Origin: Chalara sp. BL73
Taxonomy: Eukaryota > Ascomycota > Leotiomycetes > Helotiales
Reading direction: 5' to 3'
DNA length: 64,000 bases
Assembly: GCA_918026815.1 (NCBI GenBank)
Contig: CAKJVC010000025.1
Coordinates: 1 to 64,000 of the forward strand
The translations under genes and the position numbers were made by a program. Positions 42,649 to 51,579 of the stretch are shown here, one piece after another. Below the pieces are notes generated by a model. The model saw nothing but the letters and a program-made list of their open reading frames with translations, was not told the origin of the DNA and made no database searches. Each line of letters opens with the position of its first letter. Position 1 is the stretch's first letter.

Positions 42649-43199
42649 ATGGCACGTACCAAGAAAATAGCTACCAAATCTGCTCGCAAACCCTCTGCCA
42701 AAACCTCTGCCAAAACCTCTGCCAAAACCTCTGCTAAAACCTCTGCAAAAGCTGTACCAAAGAAGAAATATCGATTGAAACCTGGCAGTAAGTTGATTAA
42801 TATAATAATTAGTATAAAACTAACATTTAAACGTAGCCAAAGCACTTAGAGAAATCAAACGATACCAAAAAAGCACTGAGCTTTTAATCCCAAAAGCTCC
42901 ATTTACTCGACTAGTTAGGGGAAATAATGTATGATATTACGTCTCGACACGCATTTCGCATTCAACTTAGTGCTTTACAATGTCTCCAAGAAGCCGCAGA
43001 ATCTGCTTTGGTAGCTGAGTTCGAGCGTAAGTTATTTCATATAAATACATTATACTAATATTTATACTAATATTACTTTAAAGTCACAAATCTTGCCGCA
43101 ATCCACGCTAAGAGAGTTACTATTCAAGTAAAGGATATGCATTTGGTTCAAAGAATGAGAGAGGGAATGACGGGCTACAAGTACCCAGGCCGGTGTTAA
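42649..43199 (+). CDS. Divergent histone H3, CENP-A/CenH3-like, inside a transposon (one-base frame break)
   Basis: Exons 42,649-42,787, 42,837-43,026 and 43,084-43,199; introns of 49 and 57 nt. The N-tail begins [16 protein letters not shown] and then repeats AKTS four times. The fold follows: [22 protein letters not shown] (alpha-N), PFTRLVREI (alpha-1), [18 protein letters not shown] (alpha-2), [17 protein letters not shown] (loop 2) and a C-end [18 protein letters not shown] instead of the canonical RRIRGERA. Between the REI and LQEA motifs it is two residues longer than canonical H3, the length seen in CENP-A loop 1. One extra G in GGGG at about 42,917-42,920 breaks the frame between LVR and EI; without it the frame is open to 147 aa. 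Two 5' UTR introns (42,432-42,497, 42,596-42,642) are also suggested. It could be a damaged gene or a consensus error in a G run. Confidence 0.8.
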
Positions 43200-43409
43200 A
43201 GAATCAAACGCAGTTCATACAAAGGAAATGGGTTAAGCAATGGAGTTATTAAAGGTATACACGCTAGCGATAGGGCGCTAAGCACATAATAAAATTCACA
43301 AACCAAAATTTTAATACGTTTATGTCGCGTAGCTTTTGATTAGTAGACTTATTAGTATAACTTCTCTAACTGTACAGCAACTATTGTAATGTCACGTGTA
43401 AATGTAATG

Positions 43410-43544
43410 GGTGCTTGGCACCCCATCAAGACCCCATGGGGTGGGGTGGGTGCTTTTGATAGACCCCAACCCATGGGGTGGGACCCCGACGGGTGGGGTC
43501 AAGTAGGTGAAAACCCGCCCCGTGGGACCCCAGTTCGCAGTCTA
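43410..43544 (-). repeat. Right terminal inverted repeat and GC-rich subterminal region
   Basis: From the right tip inward (reverse strand): TAGACTGCG, AACTGGGGT, CCCACGGGGCGGG, then several ACCCCATGGGGT-type palindromes back to about 43,412. It mirrors the left subterminal region in composition but not base for base. Confidence 0.8.
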
Positions 43545-43552
43545 GCTACGAT
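43545..43552. repeat. 8-bp target site duplication, right (GCTACGAT)
   Basis: Matches 37,305-37,312 exactly. Confidence 0.93.
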
Positions 43553-45228
43553 ACCAGCTTTGACACTGATCCATATACACCGTGTGTTTGAAATACTCGC
43601 CTACATAGTCCTGGAAGTCTCGCACGCGTGCCGGCTTCGGCGTAATAGATAAGTAGTCTTCTTTCTGCAGCTTACGGACGCATTTGATGATGTAATCGCC
43701 TTCGGTTTCGAGGATCATACTCTGCGAGCCTGTTCCAATTGCGGAATTTGGACCGAGCATCAAAAAGTAATTCGGGAAACTGTCGACACACATTGAGAGA
43801 TAGCTCTCAGCATAAGGCGTGAAGCGTGCTGCGAGAGAGATTTCGTTCCGTCCGATGATTGGGAAAGGCACGGTGGTAGTTTGGAACCCAGTTGCGCACA
43901 CCAGAACGTCTAACTCAACCTCTCTACCGTCGTCCATTTTGATACCCCTGGGCATTATCCCGGCGATCTTTCCGTTGATAAAGTTGACATTATCTTCAAC
44001 CAATGCCTCGAGATAGCCGGGACCGGGCGTTAGACGTCTACAGCTAATAGCAAAAGACGGAATAAGAAAGTCGGCGATTTCGGGCTTCTTGTCCAAGCGC
44101 TGCCTCATCATTGCTGTAAAAGCCTCGACTGCGTGCTTCTGGACTTCGGACTTTGCTAAAGATAAGGCGTGGACAGTATTGCCCTCTCGTTCAATTGTCT
44201 GCCTAAATTTCAGATACGATTCTGGATCCGTTTGAAAGGCCTGGATCTGCTCCGGGGAGACTAGCGCTGGTCAGCGGAGTCGGATGGCCTCATTGTCTGG
44301 ACATTACACACATTCGATCGTCTTGGGATCCAGACCAAGGGTTTTCATCGCATTATCACCAAAAGGATTTGATATCCAAGCCTTGCTTCGCACAAAGCAG
44401 TTCAGCTTAATCTCTTCCAACTTTTGGAGATTAGGCACGATCTGGATAGAACTTGATCCTCCTCCAATGATGCCCACAGTTTTGTGTTTGAAATCATATC
44501 TGAAAGTTCATATTAGCTATGGGAGTCTTTAGAAGTGGAGATGATTACTCACGTCTGGTTCCATGCAGCTGAATGCATAACCTCTCCCTGGAAAGATTCC
44601 AATCCCGGAATTTGAGGCCAGGCAATATTGTTCAGCCCACCACGAGCATTAATCAGGACATCGCAGTCATCTTCAAAAGTCTCTCCAGTCTTTACATTCT
44701 CAATCTCCAATTTCCTGTACCAAGATGAGCATTTCTCTCCTCCAAAAGTTGGTTGCAATTTTTCTTCCCCTCTTTTTCTTCGAGAACTCACCATTTTTTT
44801 GCAGAATCATCCCAGACACACCGCGTAACTCGATGCCGCAGCTTCACAAATCTTAAGACATTATACTTCTCTGCCGCACTGGTCAGATAATTGCAGATCT
44901 CCTCGGCAGGCGCGTAGAACGCCGACCAGGTGGGATTTGGCTCGAAGGAATACTGATAAGAATGCGCTGTATTGTATCCAAACTTATCAGCGATCTTTCT
45001 CAAATCCAGGAAAATCTGTGAAACTCGACGGTGCAGAAGTCTGTGTAAATACTCACAAGGGATATCGCAGGCGCAGCCAGGATAACGATTCTCCCACCAG
45101 GTTCCGCCTATACCTTCATTCTTCTCGTAGATCTTCAAGTCAATGTTTCGCAGGCGCTGAGGGATGCGGATGCCCAAATAGATTCCTGAGTAGCCAGCGC
45201 CGATCACGCGCACTTTTAGCGGGCGCAA
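43545..45228 (-). pseudogene. Baeyer-Villiger-type flavin monooxygenase, N-terminal three quarters
   Basis: Flavoenzyme that would insert oxygen next to a ketone using FAD and NADPH. Exons complement(45057..45228), (44792..44966), (44553..44714), about (44310..44499) and about (43545..44262), with introns of 90, 77 and 53 nt plus one poorly defined. Motifs: FAD-binding VRVIGAGYSGIYLG, GGTWWENRYPGCACDIP, SYQYSFEPNPTWSAFYA, the Baeyer-Villiger fingerprint FQGEVMHSAAW (F-x-G-x3-H-x3-W), NADPH-binding GIIGGGSSSIQI and VCATGFQ. The coding sequence ends at QSWYRS where the hAT element begins; its last part is at 37,035-37,312. The upstream end has no in-frame ATG after the previous stop, so the start is either in an unrecognised exon or damaged. 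Confidence 0.85.
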
Positions 45229-45479
45229 GTTCTCGACTGGCGCGTCTTTAAGGGTGAGCGGAGAGGCATTAGAATGTGTTGAGTCCGTTGTCTTGGCTTC
45301 TGTCTTGGCTTTTGCAACGATAGCATATTATTCTCTCTTCTGAGCTCTGATCTCTTCAGTTCATATATAATCATGGTCGAACTTTGCTGCTCGCTTCAGT
45401 CATAACCGTATCGAGTCATATTTTCTGACTCCGGATACCCCACAATCAATTCTGCAGCCACTTTCGCCTGCATGGAGGT
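45229..45479. other. Intergenic
   Basis: Short region between the monooxygenase 5' end and the HET gene 3' end. No feature supported. Confidence 0.3.
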
Positions 45480-46793
45480 TCACTCTGAAAACCTTCCTGG
45501 CCAGCACATCTCGCCGACATGTGCGATTTTATCAACGAAGATGGCGGATGCGCGCAGGATGCCAGGACCGTGTGCAAGTGCGTCGTTGTTCGGGATACTC
45601 GTTCCGGATGCATTGTACCAGTACAGATTACCCGGCCAGGACTTACTGAACGTCGCCAGTGAGCTCGAAGTTGTCTCTTTCAGGTTAGAAAAATCTGGTA
45701 CCCATGACGCGAGATTCCGGTGTTTTTTCGGGTGCGCACCGTGGCAGATCATATCTAAGGATTCATATTCTCGGATATGGAATTTGACGATGTTGAGATA
45801 GACCTCCTCGACCGGCAGGCCGTAGTCAACAGCCAGCTCTGGTGCGTCTTCAGTATTGGTCGCGAGCCCAAAAAGTGAGAATACCATATCCCGCGGGTCG
45901 CTAGCTTCGCACGATACGTTGTTTTCTAGCAATTCCTGTAGCAAAATAGGATTGCCTTCCTGTTTTCTCATTCGGTACTGCATCAAGGTATAAACCCTCC
46001 AATAATTTGAGAAGCCATTCTCGCACACGGAGAATATATGCTTCATGTCGTTCTGCTTAAAAGCGAACTCGGCGCCCAACGCTAATCTCTGAAACATTAA
46101 TGTTTTCGTTCCGCACAAGATCATAGCTCTCTGGCCAAGTGCAATCTCTTGGATAACCCACATCCTGCGCCACCAAGGCACAGCCAACAGCACATGAACG
46201 CCTTGCCAGACAGAGTTGTAGTTCAAGTCGTTGATGGTGTGGTTCAAATCAATCGCTGGTACTCCAAAATCGTTATGAAAGACCCGTGCTTCCTCTAACA
46301 TGTCTATCGCCTCTGAGATGGCCGGGTTGCACTCTCCGAGCCAAACGAGAGTCACACTAGCAGCAGCATATATCTCACCCATCATTGCCACTTGAGTGTT
46401 CTTCTCAGGAACATTGTTTTGATTGATGCATATTGCATCGATCCAGAAGAGGCCGCTAGCGTCTGTGTTGCCTATGTTTCGCAAAGCGGATTCGAGAGTC
46501 GAGGTGACTTTGAAACCCAAGCCATTAATCTTTACAACTTTATCTTTTGCACCAGTGCCCCAAAAATAGGAGAGCGCAGTGTACTTGCGATGGGTTTCTT
46601 TGATTTCTGCCAGGGTAATATGTGCGATACGTAGAGCGATGAGTCCATCGGTTGTTTGATCTGCTTTCTCGTCGAAATACAAGACGCGGATCTCTTTTGG
46701 TCGAGTGAGTGGAATGTATTGGAATCCTAATAGCTCCTGGGAGGTGACACCAAGTTCAAACGGTTGTCTCAGCCCCAGGAAGGACAAAGACAT
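45480..46793 (-). CDS. HET-domain (heterokaryon incompatibility) protein, 437 aa
   Basis: Cytosolic protein of the fungal HET family, whose members trigger programmed cell death on allorecognition. Visible: FQYIPLTRPKEIRVLYF at the start, the HET core YTALSYFWGTG (usual S-Y-x-W-G), FWIDAICINQNNVPEKNTQV, MGEIYAAASVTLVWLG, then WWRRMWVIQEIAL and SDPRDMVFSLFGLA, all in canonical order. The ATG used is at 46,793. Intronless. The stop at 45,480 after GEMCWPGRFSE comes earlier than in many relatives of about 600 aa, so the C-terminus may be truncated, but the HET domain itself is complete. Confidence 0.85.
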   Translation of the reverse strand: MSLSFLGLRQPFELGVTSQELLGFQYIPLTRPKEIRVLYFDEKADQTTDGLIALRIAHITLAEIKETHRKYTALSYFWGTGAKDKVVKINGLGFKVTSTLESALRNIGNTDASGLFWIDAICINQNNVPEKNTQVAMMGEIYAAASVTLVWLGECNPAISEAIDMLEEARVFHNDFGVPAIDLNHTINDLNYNSVWQGVHVLLAVPWWRRMWVIQEIALGQRAMILCGTKTLMFQRLALGAEFAFKQNDMKHIFSVCENGFSNYWRVYTLMQYRMRKQEGNPILLQELLENNVSCEASDPRDMVFSLFGLATNTEDAPELAVDYGLPVEEVYLNIVKFHIREYESLDMICHGAHPKKHRNLASWVPDFSNLKETTSSSLATFSKSWPGNLYWYNASGTSIPNNDALAHGPGILRASAIFVDKIAHVGEMCWPGRFSE

Positions 46794-47157
46794 TTTCAAC
46801 TGTCGTTGGGATAACCAGCAATACCCGTCTAGTTTTGCAATGACGAGGAGTCAGCTAAATGTTCAAACACACTGCATACCTGTCTCTTATAACTATGAAG
46901 GAGGAGATTTCTCGATTGTAACTTATAGCACGGGGTAGGTCGTGGATTTAAGGTTGTCTCTAGGGACTTTGCTGAGCCCCTCTGCGAGGGGGTACAAATA
47001 AGCGGGAAATTAGGAAAACTTTGCTGCGCCCCTCTCTGTGAGGCTCTCCGCATTCATGATGGGTGCAAATAGGTATGTATCACGAGTCTTATGGCCAGCA
47101 AATTCCATCCGCTCGGCGTTCGAATAACCACGATCTTAAACTTAATTAGCTAATGGT
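46794..47157. other. Upstream region of the HET gene with a short direct duplication
   Basis: Contains two near-identical blocks (actttgctg-gcccctct) about 60 bp apart (46,970 and 47,026). No gene seen. Confidence 0.3.
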
Positions 47158-47505
47158 AATCTGGATATGATGATGGTGAGGTAGCGCAGGAGGAAAGGCT
47201 TGATTTCACTCCACAGTGCCATCGACGAATTGAACAATCCAGCTTGAATTTTCCATCACTCAATACATCAGAATCAGACATTGAAATCAGGTTATGGCTG
47301 GCAGACGTAGGACTGTGGATAGAAGACAAACTTGCGGCATGGTTGAAGGCTAGCTCAGATTCTGCGAATGCCACCACATTACTGTCTGAGCTAATTGACG
47401 AGTACACAACACTTGCAAGTTCGATTTACACCGGCAATCCAGAAGCCATCTCATTGGTACTACTCAACGCGATGGATCTGTGGGTCGCCCTTGACAAGTG
47501 TGCTA
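47158..47505 (+). pseudogene. DUF3638-like large-protein fragment
   Basis: A forward frame reads EERLDFTPQCHRRIEQSSLN, then LADVGLWIEDKLAAWLK and SIYTGNPEAISLVLLNAMDL with WVALDKCA. The pattern Y-GNPE--S--LL--M-LWVALD is characteristic of the very large fungal DUF3638/DUF3645 proteins. No ATG context, and the frame ends at a TA (47,504-47,505) where a pogo-like terminus begins, so only a shard survives. Confidence 0.5.
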
Positions 47506-47640
47506 CAGTGAAACCTGGTTATATCGGAACTCCTTATATCGGAAGCCTCTATATATCGGAATGGAAGTCTGGAACGGCCGATTTTTGGCTGTGTATATCG
47601 GAATCCTCTTTATATCGTGATCGGAATGGATTTGCTGAAA
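47506..47640 (+). mobile_element. Pogo-like left terminus (solo end)
   Basis: Starts CAGTGAAACCTGGTTATATC after TA and carries four tatatcggaa-type blocks, as in the elements at 1764 and 3462. No matching right end found downstream, so either a truncated element or one whose right part was lost. Confidence 0.5.
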
Positions 47641-48888
47641 ATGCCCTGAAACGAAGTGAAAGGGAAAACTATCCCCGCTGGCACGAGCCCTGCGTCCCGA
47701 AATTGTGGCGTTGGCCAGCGTAGCAGCCCTTCGCCGAGCTTCGCGCTAATTGGCTGGTTTTGATTGGTCTTAAAAATTGCTGTCACGTGTGCCATTTCTT
47801 GAGCGAGCTGGTTTTTTCGTTTTGACTTCTGCTGTCGCGGGATGATCCCAGGAGAACGCTCAAGTGTGCCGTTGGCGGGGTGCCGCCTCCGCTTTTGGCT
47901 TTTCGCTCTTCTCTGTCTTCGTATCCTGCTGATGCGTATCGCACTTTTGGGGCGGTCGCAATGTCTTCAGACCGGGTCTACTGTTCAAGTTGTGCTGAGA
48001 AGTTACCACTATGCAGCTTCGCACAATGGCCGGATGGGAAGCGGAAGAAGACCGGTATTCATTGTTTAGTGTGTATATCTGTTCTCTCTATTTTTATGCT
48101 CTTATAATGAATTTTTGGCCCTAGGATAGGATGAAAAGATACCGGTATTCTGATGCAAGAAGGTCGAATAAGGAGCCTCCAAAGAATCCTTTCCGTCTTC
48201 GGCCAGCTACTCTTCTCTCTGGACAGGCGAGTCCGTTATTGCCACCTGCGGGTGGCCCATCTATGGTGTCTACGCCAGTCTCGCCAGAACCCCTATCAAC
48301 GATAGTGCTGGACAAAAGGAGGCGCCAGCACGACGTGAATCCCCTCACGCTCTTGTCTCCAAAGATCAAGAGACAAAGGACGACGGAACATGATACGGCA
48401 CCGGAGGCTGTGAAGCTTGCAGTCTGTTTGCTGGAGGATGAATTCAAGCTTCGAGAGGCTGCCTCTGAAGCATTTCCTCCAAAGATTGCATCATCGCATA
48501 AGTCCGTGCACCCCCATGTCGATCACCCCCCCATGTCGATCACCTAAATAAACGAGTACCAACCTAACCAAAATTAATATAACTAAATAACTACTCAACT
48601 AAAATACAATCCAAAGTAGAATCAGATTCATTAGCTTCTTCTTCATCTTCTTCTCCAAGTATAGCTTCTCCTGCGGCTATTTGCGTGTTTCTGATCTTAG
48701 TAATGTCCGCAAACTTCGAATTTGAACTAGTCCTAACTTTCATTCGTTTTCTTAGCCTAGCTTTTTCTAATTAAACTTCTAAAGACTGTATTTAATAGTT
48801 ATGATTTGCTAAAACACTTTCTTGCTTTTTAAACCCTTTTGTAATTTTTCTAAACAAGAGTTTTTGTGTTGAAAAGCTGTTGTCTTAA

Positions 48889-49062
48889 TGTCACGGCACG
48901 AGCTGTGGATCTACAGATACAGAGGGCAGCGGTGGTACTATTCGAGAATCTATAGCTGAGGAAGGGAGAAGGAGCTCGAGGAGAGCAGGCTATATATACA
49001 CGAGGCGCTCTGAGAGCTCGGCTAATATAGGTCACGTGTGCTCGAGAGCACGGGACGTGACA
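48889..49062 (+). repeat. Solo LTR, 174 bp, with 5-bp duplication CTTAA
   Basis: Begins TGTCACG and ends CGTGACA. CTTAA flanks both sides (48,884-48,888, 49,063-49,067). Contains a TATA-like ggctatatatacacgag and is GC-richer than the surrounding decayed element. A perfect LTR-type insertion with the internal region lost by recombination. Confidence 0.88.
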
Positions 49063-49067
49063 CTTAA

Positions 49068-49886
49068 AGCATTTGAAACTTAGCTACTTAAGCTTTAATA
49101 TCGATCGATTTTTGAGGAGTAGTAAAAATTACTTCTTCGGAATCGATTTGCGGGCTATTATTAAAGCTTTTTGTAGCTTGTTAAGTGCTCTTCTTTGAAT
49201 TGCTATTTTCTAGGAGCAAAAAGCTTAAAAAAGGTTTAGCTATCGATTTTAGCCATAAACTAGTTGCTTTTTATTCAGCTTTGATTATTTTGGCCGATAA
49301 CGCTTTTTTTTGGGTTATTTAATAGCAAGCAAGAAAATTTTGCTTTTTAATTGAGCTAGAATTAGTCAAAAGGTTCAAATGACTAACCGCTGTACGATAG
49401 TGGCTTTTAAGTAATGAAAAGACTAACAAATCTAAAAGTTGTAAAACATATGATGTATATAAAGGTAAAAAAAGTAAGTGTATGTTGTTTTAATAACATA
49501 AATACATGAAATCAGTAGTTTCATGACTGCTATAACCGTCTAGAATAAGTAGTTTAAGCTCGAGAGTATTAGTTTAAAGAATAAACACTTTTTCTAGCTA
49601 TTTTATTGCTGTAAAGTCTAAAGTTTAAGCATTTTCGGTAGCTGTAAATTGCTAATTTTTATATTGATCGATATTCGAAGGAAACTATTGTTGCTAAACT
49701 GATTTCCTTTTAAAAATAACTAATAAAGAAAAAGCTTTGTGTTGTGGAAGAGTGAATGTTCAAGGAGCAAAAAGCTGGTTTGGTATTGAAGTCCCAAAAG
49801 GAGTTTATATACAACTGTACAAGTCATGTGCCAGCCTAACACCTGACAAAGCCACTATTTGACACCTTGACATAACCCCACTACAG
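49068..49886. other. AT-rich interior of the decayed element
   Basis: Very AT-rich, with many TTTAA/AGCTTT strings and no open frame. Part of the Fot-like element's old coding region after C-to-T type decay; the same holds for 50,242-50,960. Confidence 0.5.
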
Positions 49887-50241
49887 TGTTACGGTCCTAG
49901 CAGCCTACAACTGCTATAGATAGAAGATCTGGGTCCGAGGGTTGTTAGTCTGGGGAAGAAGTAGGTATATCACATATGAGGAGTAAGATCCCGATAACAG
50001 TATGGTGTTAAGATACTATGTTGAGTTGAGCACGAAGCTCCTATCTAAGGAAAAGCTATCTACTTATATAGATTCCTCGTGGGTTGGATCATTACCCTAG
50101 CGCATGATCCATGGATCGTGGATCATAGCCATGATCCATGATCCGTCACGTGATCCGTTATTCTTAGGGGTTCTCTGTGTAAACCAGGTCTACCGAGCCT
50201 CAGGCCCCTAAGGCATAAGCCTGTTAGCGATGCGCGTAACA
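49887..50241 (+). repeat. Probable solo LTR, 355 bp
   Basis: Begins TGTTACGG and ends CGTAACA, an inverted 7-bp terminus with TG...CA. Has a TATA-like acttatatagattcc and repeated atccatgatcc blocks. Less AT-rich than its surroundings. Flanking 5-mers (tacag / ctttg) differ, so the duplication is not confirmed. Confidence 0.6.
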
Positions 50242-51579
50242 CTTTGCCGGTAGCAGAAATACACTCGATAAATGACGTTCAAGCTCGAGAACTAGGCTGT
50301 TTTTTTTTTAAATAAAGCGTTTTTTAGAGCTTCTTACTACTAAGCTATTTGCTTTAAAGCTTTTCATTATACTTGATTCGTTTATATTCCACTGATTTTC
50401 GGGTTTAATAGCCATAATAATAAAATTAAACAGCCGTTAAAACTATGATTTAATTATAGCAGTTGTAGCATTATTAACTCTTGTAGAATCAATATTTCGA
50501 GCTTTTTTAGTCCGCAAAATAGGATTACGCCGTAAAAAGCTTTTTATTCAACGTTTCTTTGGCTTTTTATGGTCTTTTTTAATCACAAGTAGCCGGCTAG
50601 CAAATTGCCGAATTTAGCCATGAGTTAAAGGAACACTTAAAGCTTTTTAAGTCAAAACTTAAGCAAATAAGTGTTTTTCTTGTATCTTTAATAGTCTCTG
50701 TTGACTTTCTAAAGCAAAACTATGATGCTTTCTCTTTTGATTGCGATTTTGTAGTGTACTAAAAGGAACACTCTATTCTCGACTAGCTAGTCGTAAAGAC
50801 TTCTCGTTTTTAACGTCATTAAAAGCCGCAAGCAAATCTTGTTCGGTGTATTAAGGCATAATTACTTAAAGATAAAGAATTTCAAGTTTGAAGTAATTTG
50901 AATTGGAATTGATTTAATAATTAATTATATTGTTGGAATAACGGTGTGCAAATTCGCTTATTTTAGGTGATCGACATGGGGGGTGATCGACATGGGGGTG
51001 CCAGCGACCCCCTCTACTGTGCCTGGTCTGGCTTCTATCTACATCTATATTCAGATTACACCTCATCCCCGAAGAAGCGCAAAGTTCAAGAATGTCAGCA
51101 AGCAGCTCTCTATCGACCTTCCAATTCAGATCCCCTGTCTCGGACACGCAACCAATCGGCTGCAGGCGCGCGTGGCTTTGGCGTGGAACATGACCCTGAG
51201 AGTCGGTGAATTGAGTCCACTGAGAAGCGGGCGAGATGAGTTGATTGCGCCTCACTCCGCCAGCTATAGTAGGTTCCAGAGCGGTTTTCGTGACGAAGAT
51301 CTCCGAGAAAAGAAGCTTTCGCTCACGGACTAGAATCTATTGGCGCTAGTGTTTTGGAGTAACCCGTGTGGAGTATTTCCCCATCACAGCCTTACATTGA
51401 TCTCCTTGCTTCACAAAGGGTCTAAGCACTCCGCATTATCCAAAATTCCACCGGGAACACTATTCGGCCATGTAAGTTCAAGACTCGTATTTCGCCACGT
51501 TGTCCAGATACTCACGGGTTGTCTTAGCACGTTGATCCCTGAAACATACGCCTACCTGAATCGTTGCCAACTGCCCAGC

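Larger units (their letters stand above)
37658..43360. repeat. Family of paired TATACTAAT motifs across the hAT element
   Basis: Pairs of TATACTAAT (or its reverse ATTAGTATA), spaced 3-6 bases, occur at about 37,658, 38,459, 39,329, 40,096, 40,730, 41,199, 41,402 (weak), 41,679, 42,050, 42,198, 42,470 (weak), 42,611, 42,798, 43,049 and 43,339. Eleven of these lie inside spliced introns: three in the transposase, four in the middle gene and four in the histone gene including two 5' UTR introns. The others are in untranslated or intergenic DNA. TACTAA is also the core of the intron branch-point consensus. I did not notice such pairs outside this element in the window. Confidence 0.85.
37313..43544. 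mobile_element. hAT transposon carrying a histone H3 variant, 6232 bp
   Basis: Ends are inverted: TAGACTGCG at both tips, then after 6-9 variable bases CCCACGGGGCGGG at both ends. Perfect 8-bp duplications flank it inside a monooxygenase gene. Beyond the tips, both subterminal regions (about 37,335-37,455 and 43,410-43,535) are GC-rich and packed with palindromes of the type ACCCCATGGGGT, while the interior is AT-rich. Cargo: hAT transposase (reverse, 37,770-40,582), an unrecognised gene (reverse, 40,820-42,125) and a divergent, probably CENP-A-like histone H3 gene (forward, 42,649-43,199). A paired TATACTAAT motif recurs at least 14 times across the element, mostly in introns. Confidence 0.92.
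48509..51000 (-). mobile_element. AT-rich, decayed Fot/pogo-like element, 2492 bp, with two nested LTRs
   Basis: Inverted termini of 37-38 bp made of two units each: CACCCCCATGTCGATCACC followed by a second copy of the same unit, at both ends. The interior is AT-rich and stop-ridden in most frames, as after RIP. Near the left end the reverse strand still reads RKRMKVRTSSNSKFADITKI and an acidic EEDEEEANESD end, which resembles the C-terminus of Fot-type transposases. So the old gene ran right to left. No target duplication is evident. Confidence 0.7.
47961..51333 (+). pseudogene. CxxC-motif protein gene, split by a DNA transposon
   Basis: Exon 1 47,961-48,068 encodes MSSDRVYCSSCAEKLPLCSF and on to KTGIHCL. 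The intron 48,069-48,124 (GTGTGT...CTAG) leads to exon 2 from 48,125 with DRMKRYRYSDARRSNKE and Pro-rich, basic stretches. The CxxC plus later Cys followed by a basic helix looks like a small zinc-binding DNA-contact domain. At KSV (48,508) the frame meets the terminus of the 2.5-kb element. From 51,001 the same frame continues open (PATPSTVPGLASIYIYIQIT ...) to a TAG at 51,331-51,333. Removal of the element would give about 274 codons. Family not identified; it could itself belong to the repeat whose left end is at 47,506. Confidence 0.5.

Noticed and set aside
42697..42748. AKTS-coding tandem repeat as a separate minisatellite
   Set aside because: It is in frame within the histone tail, with four 12-base units; best treated as part of the gene.
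37313..43544. Starship-type giant mobile element
   Set aside because: No tyrosine recombinase (DUF3435) gene, size only 6.2 kb, and 8-bp duplications plus a BED/hAT transposase fit hAT fully.
48850..49035. 61-aa reverse open frame
   Set aside because: Lies inside the solo LTR; no protein pattern.
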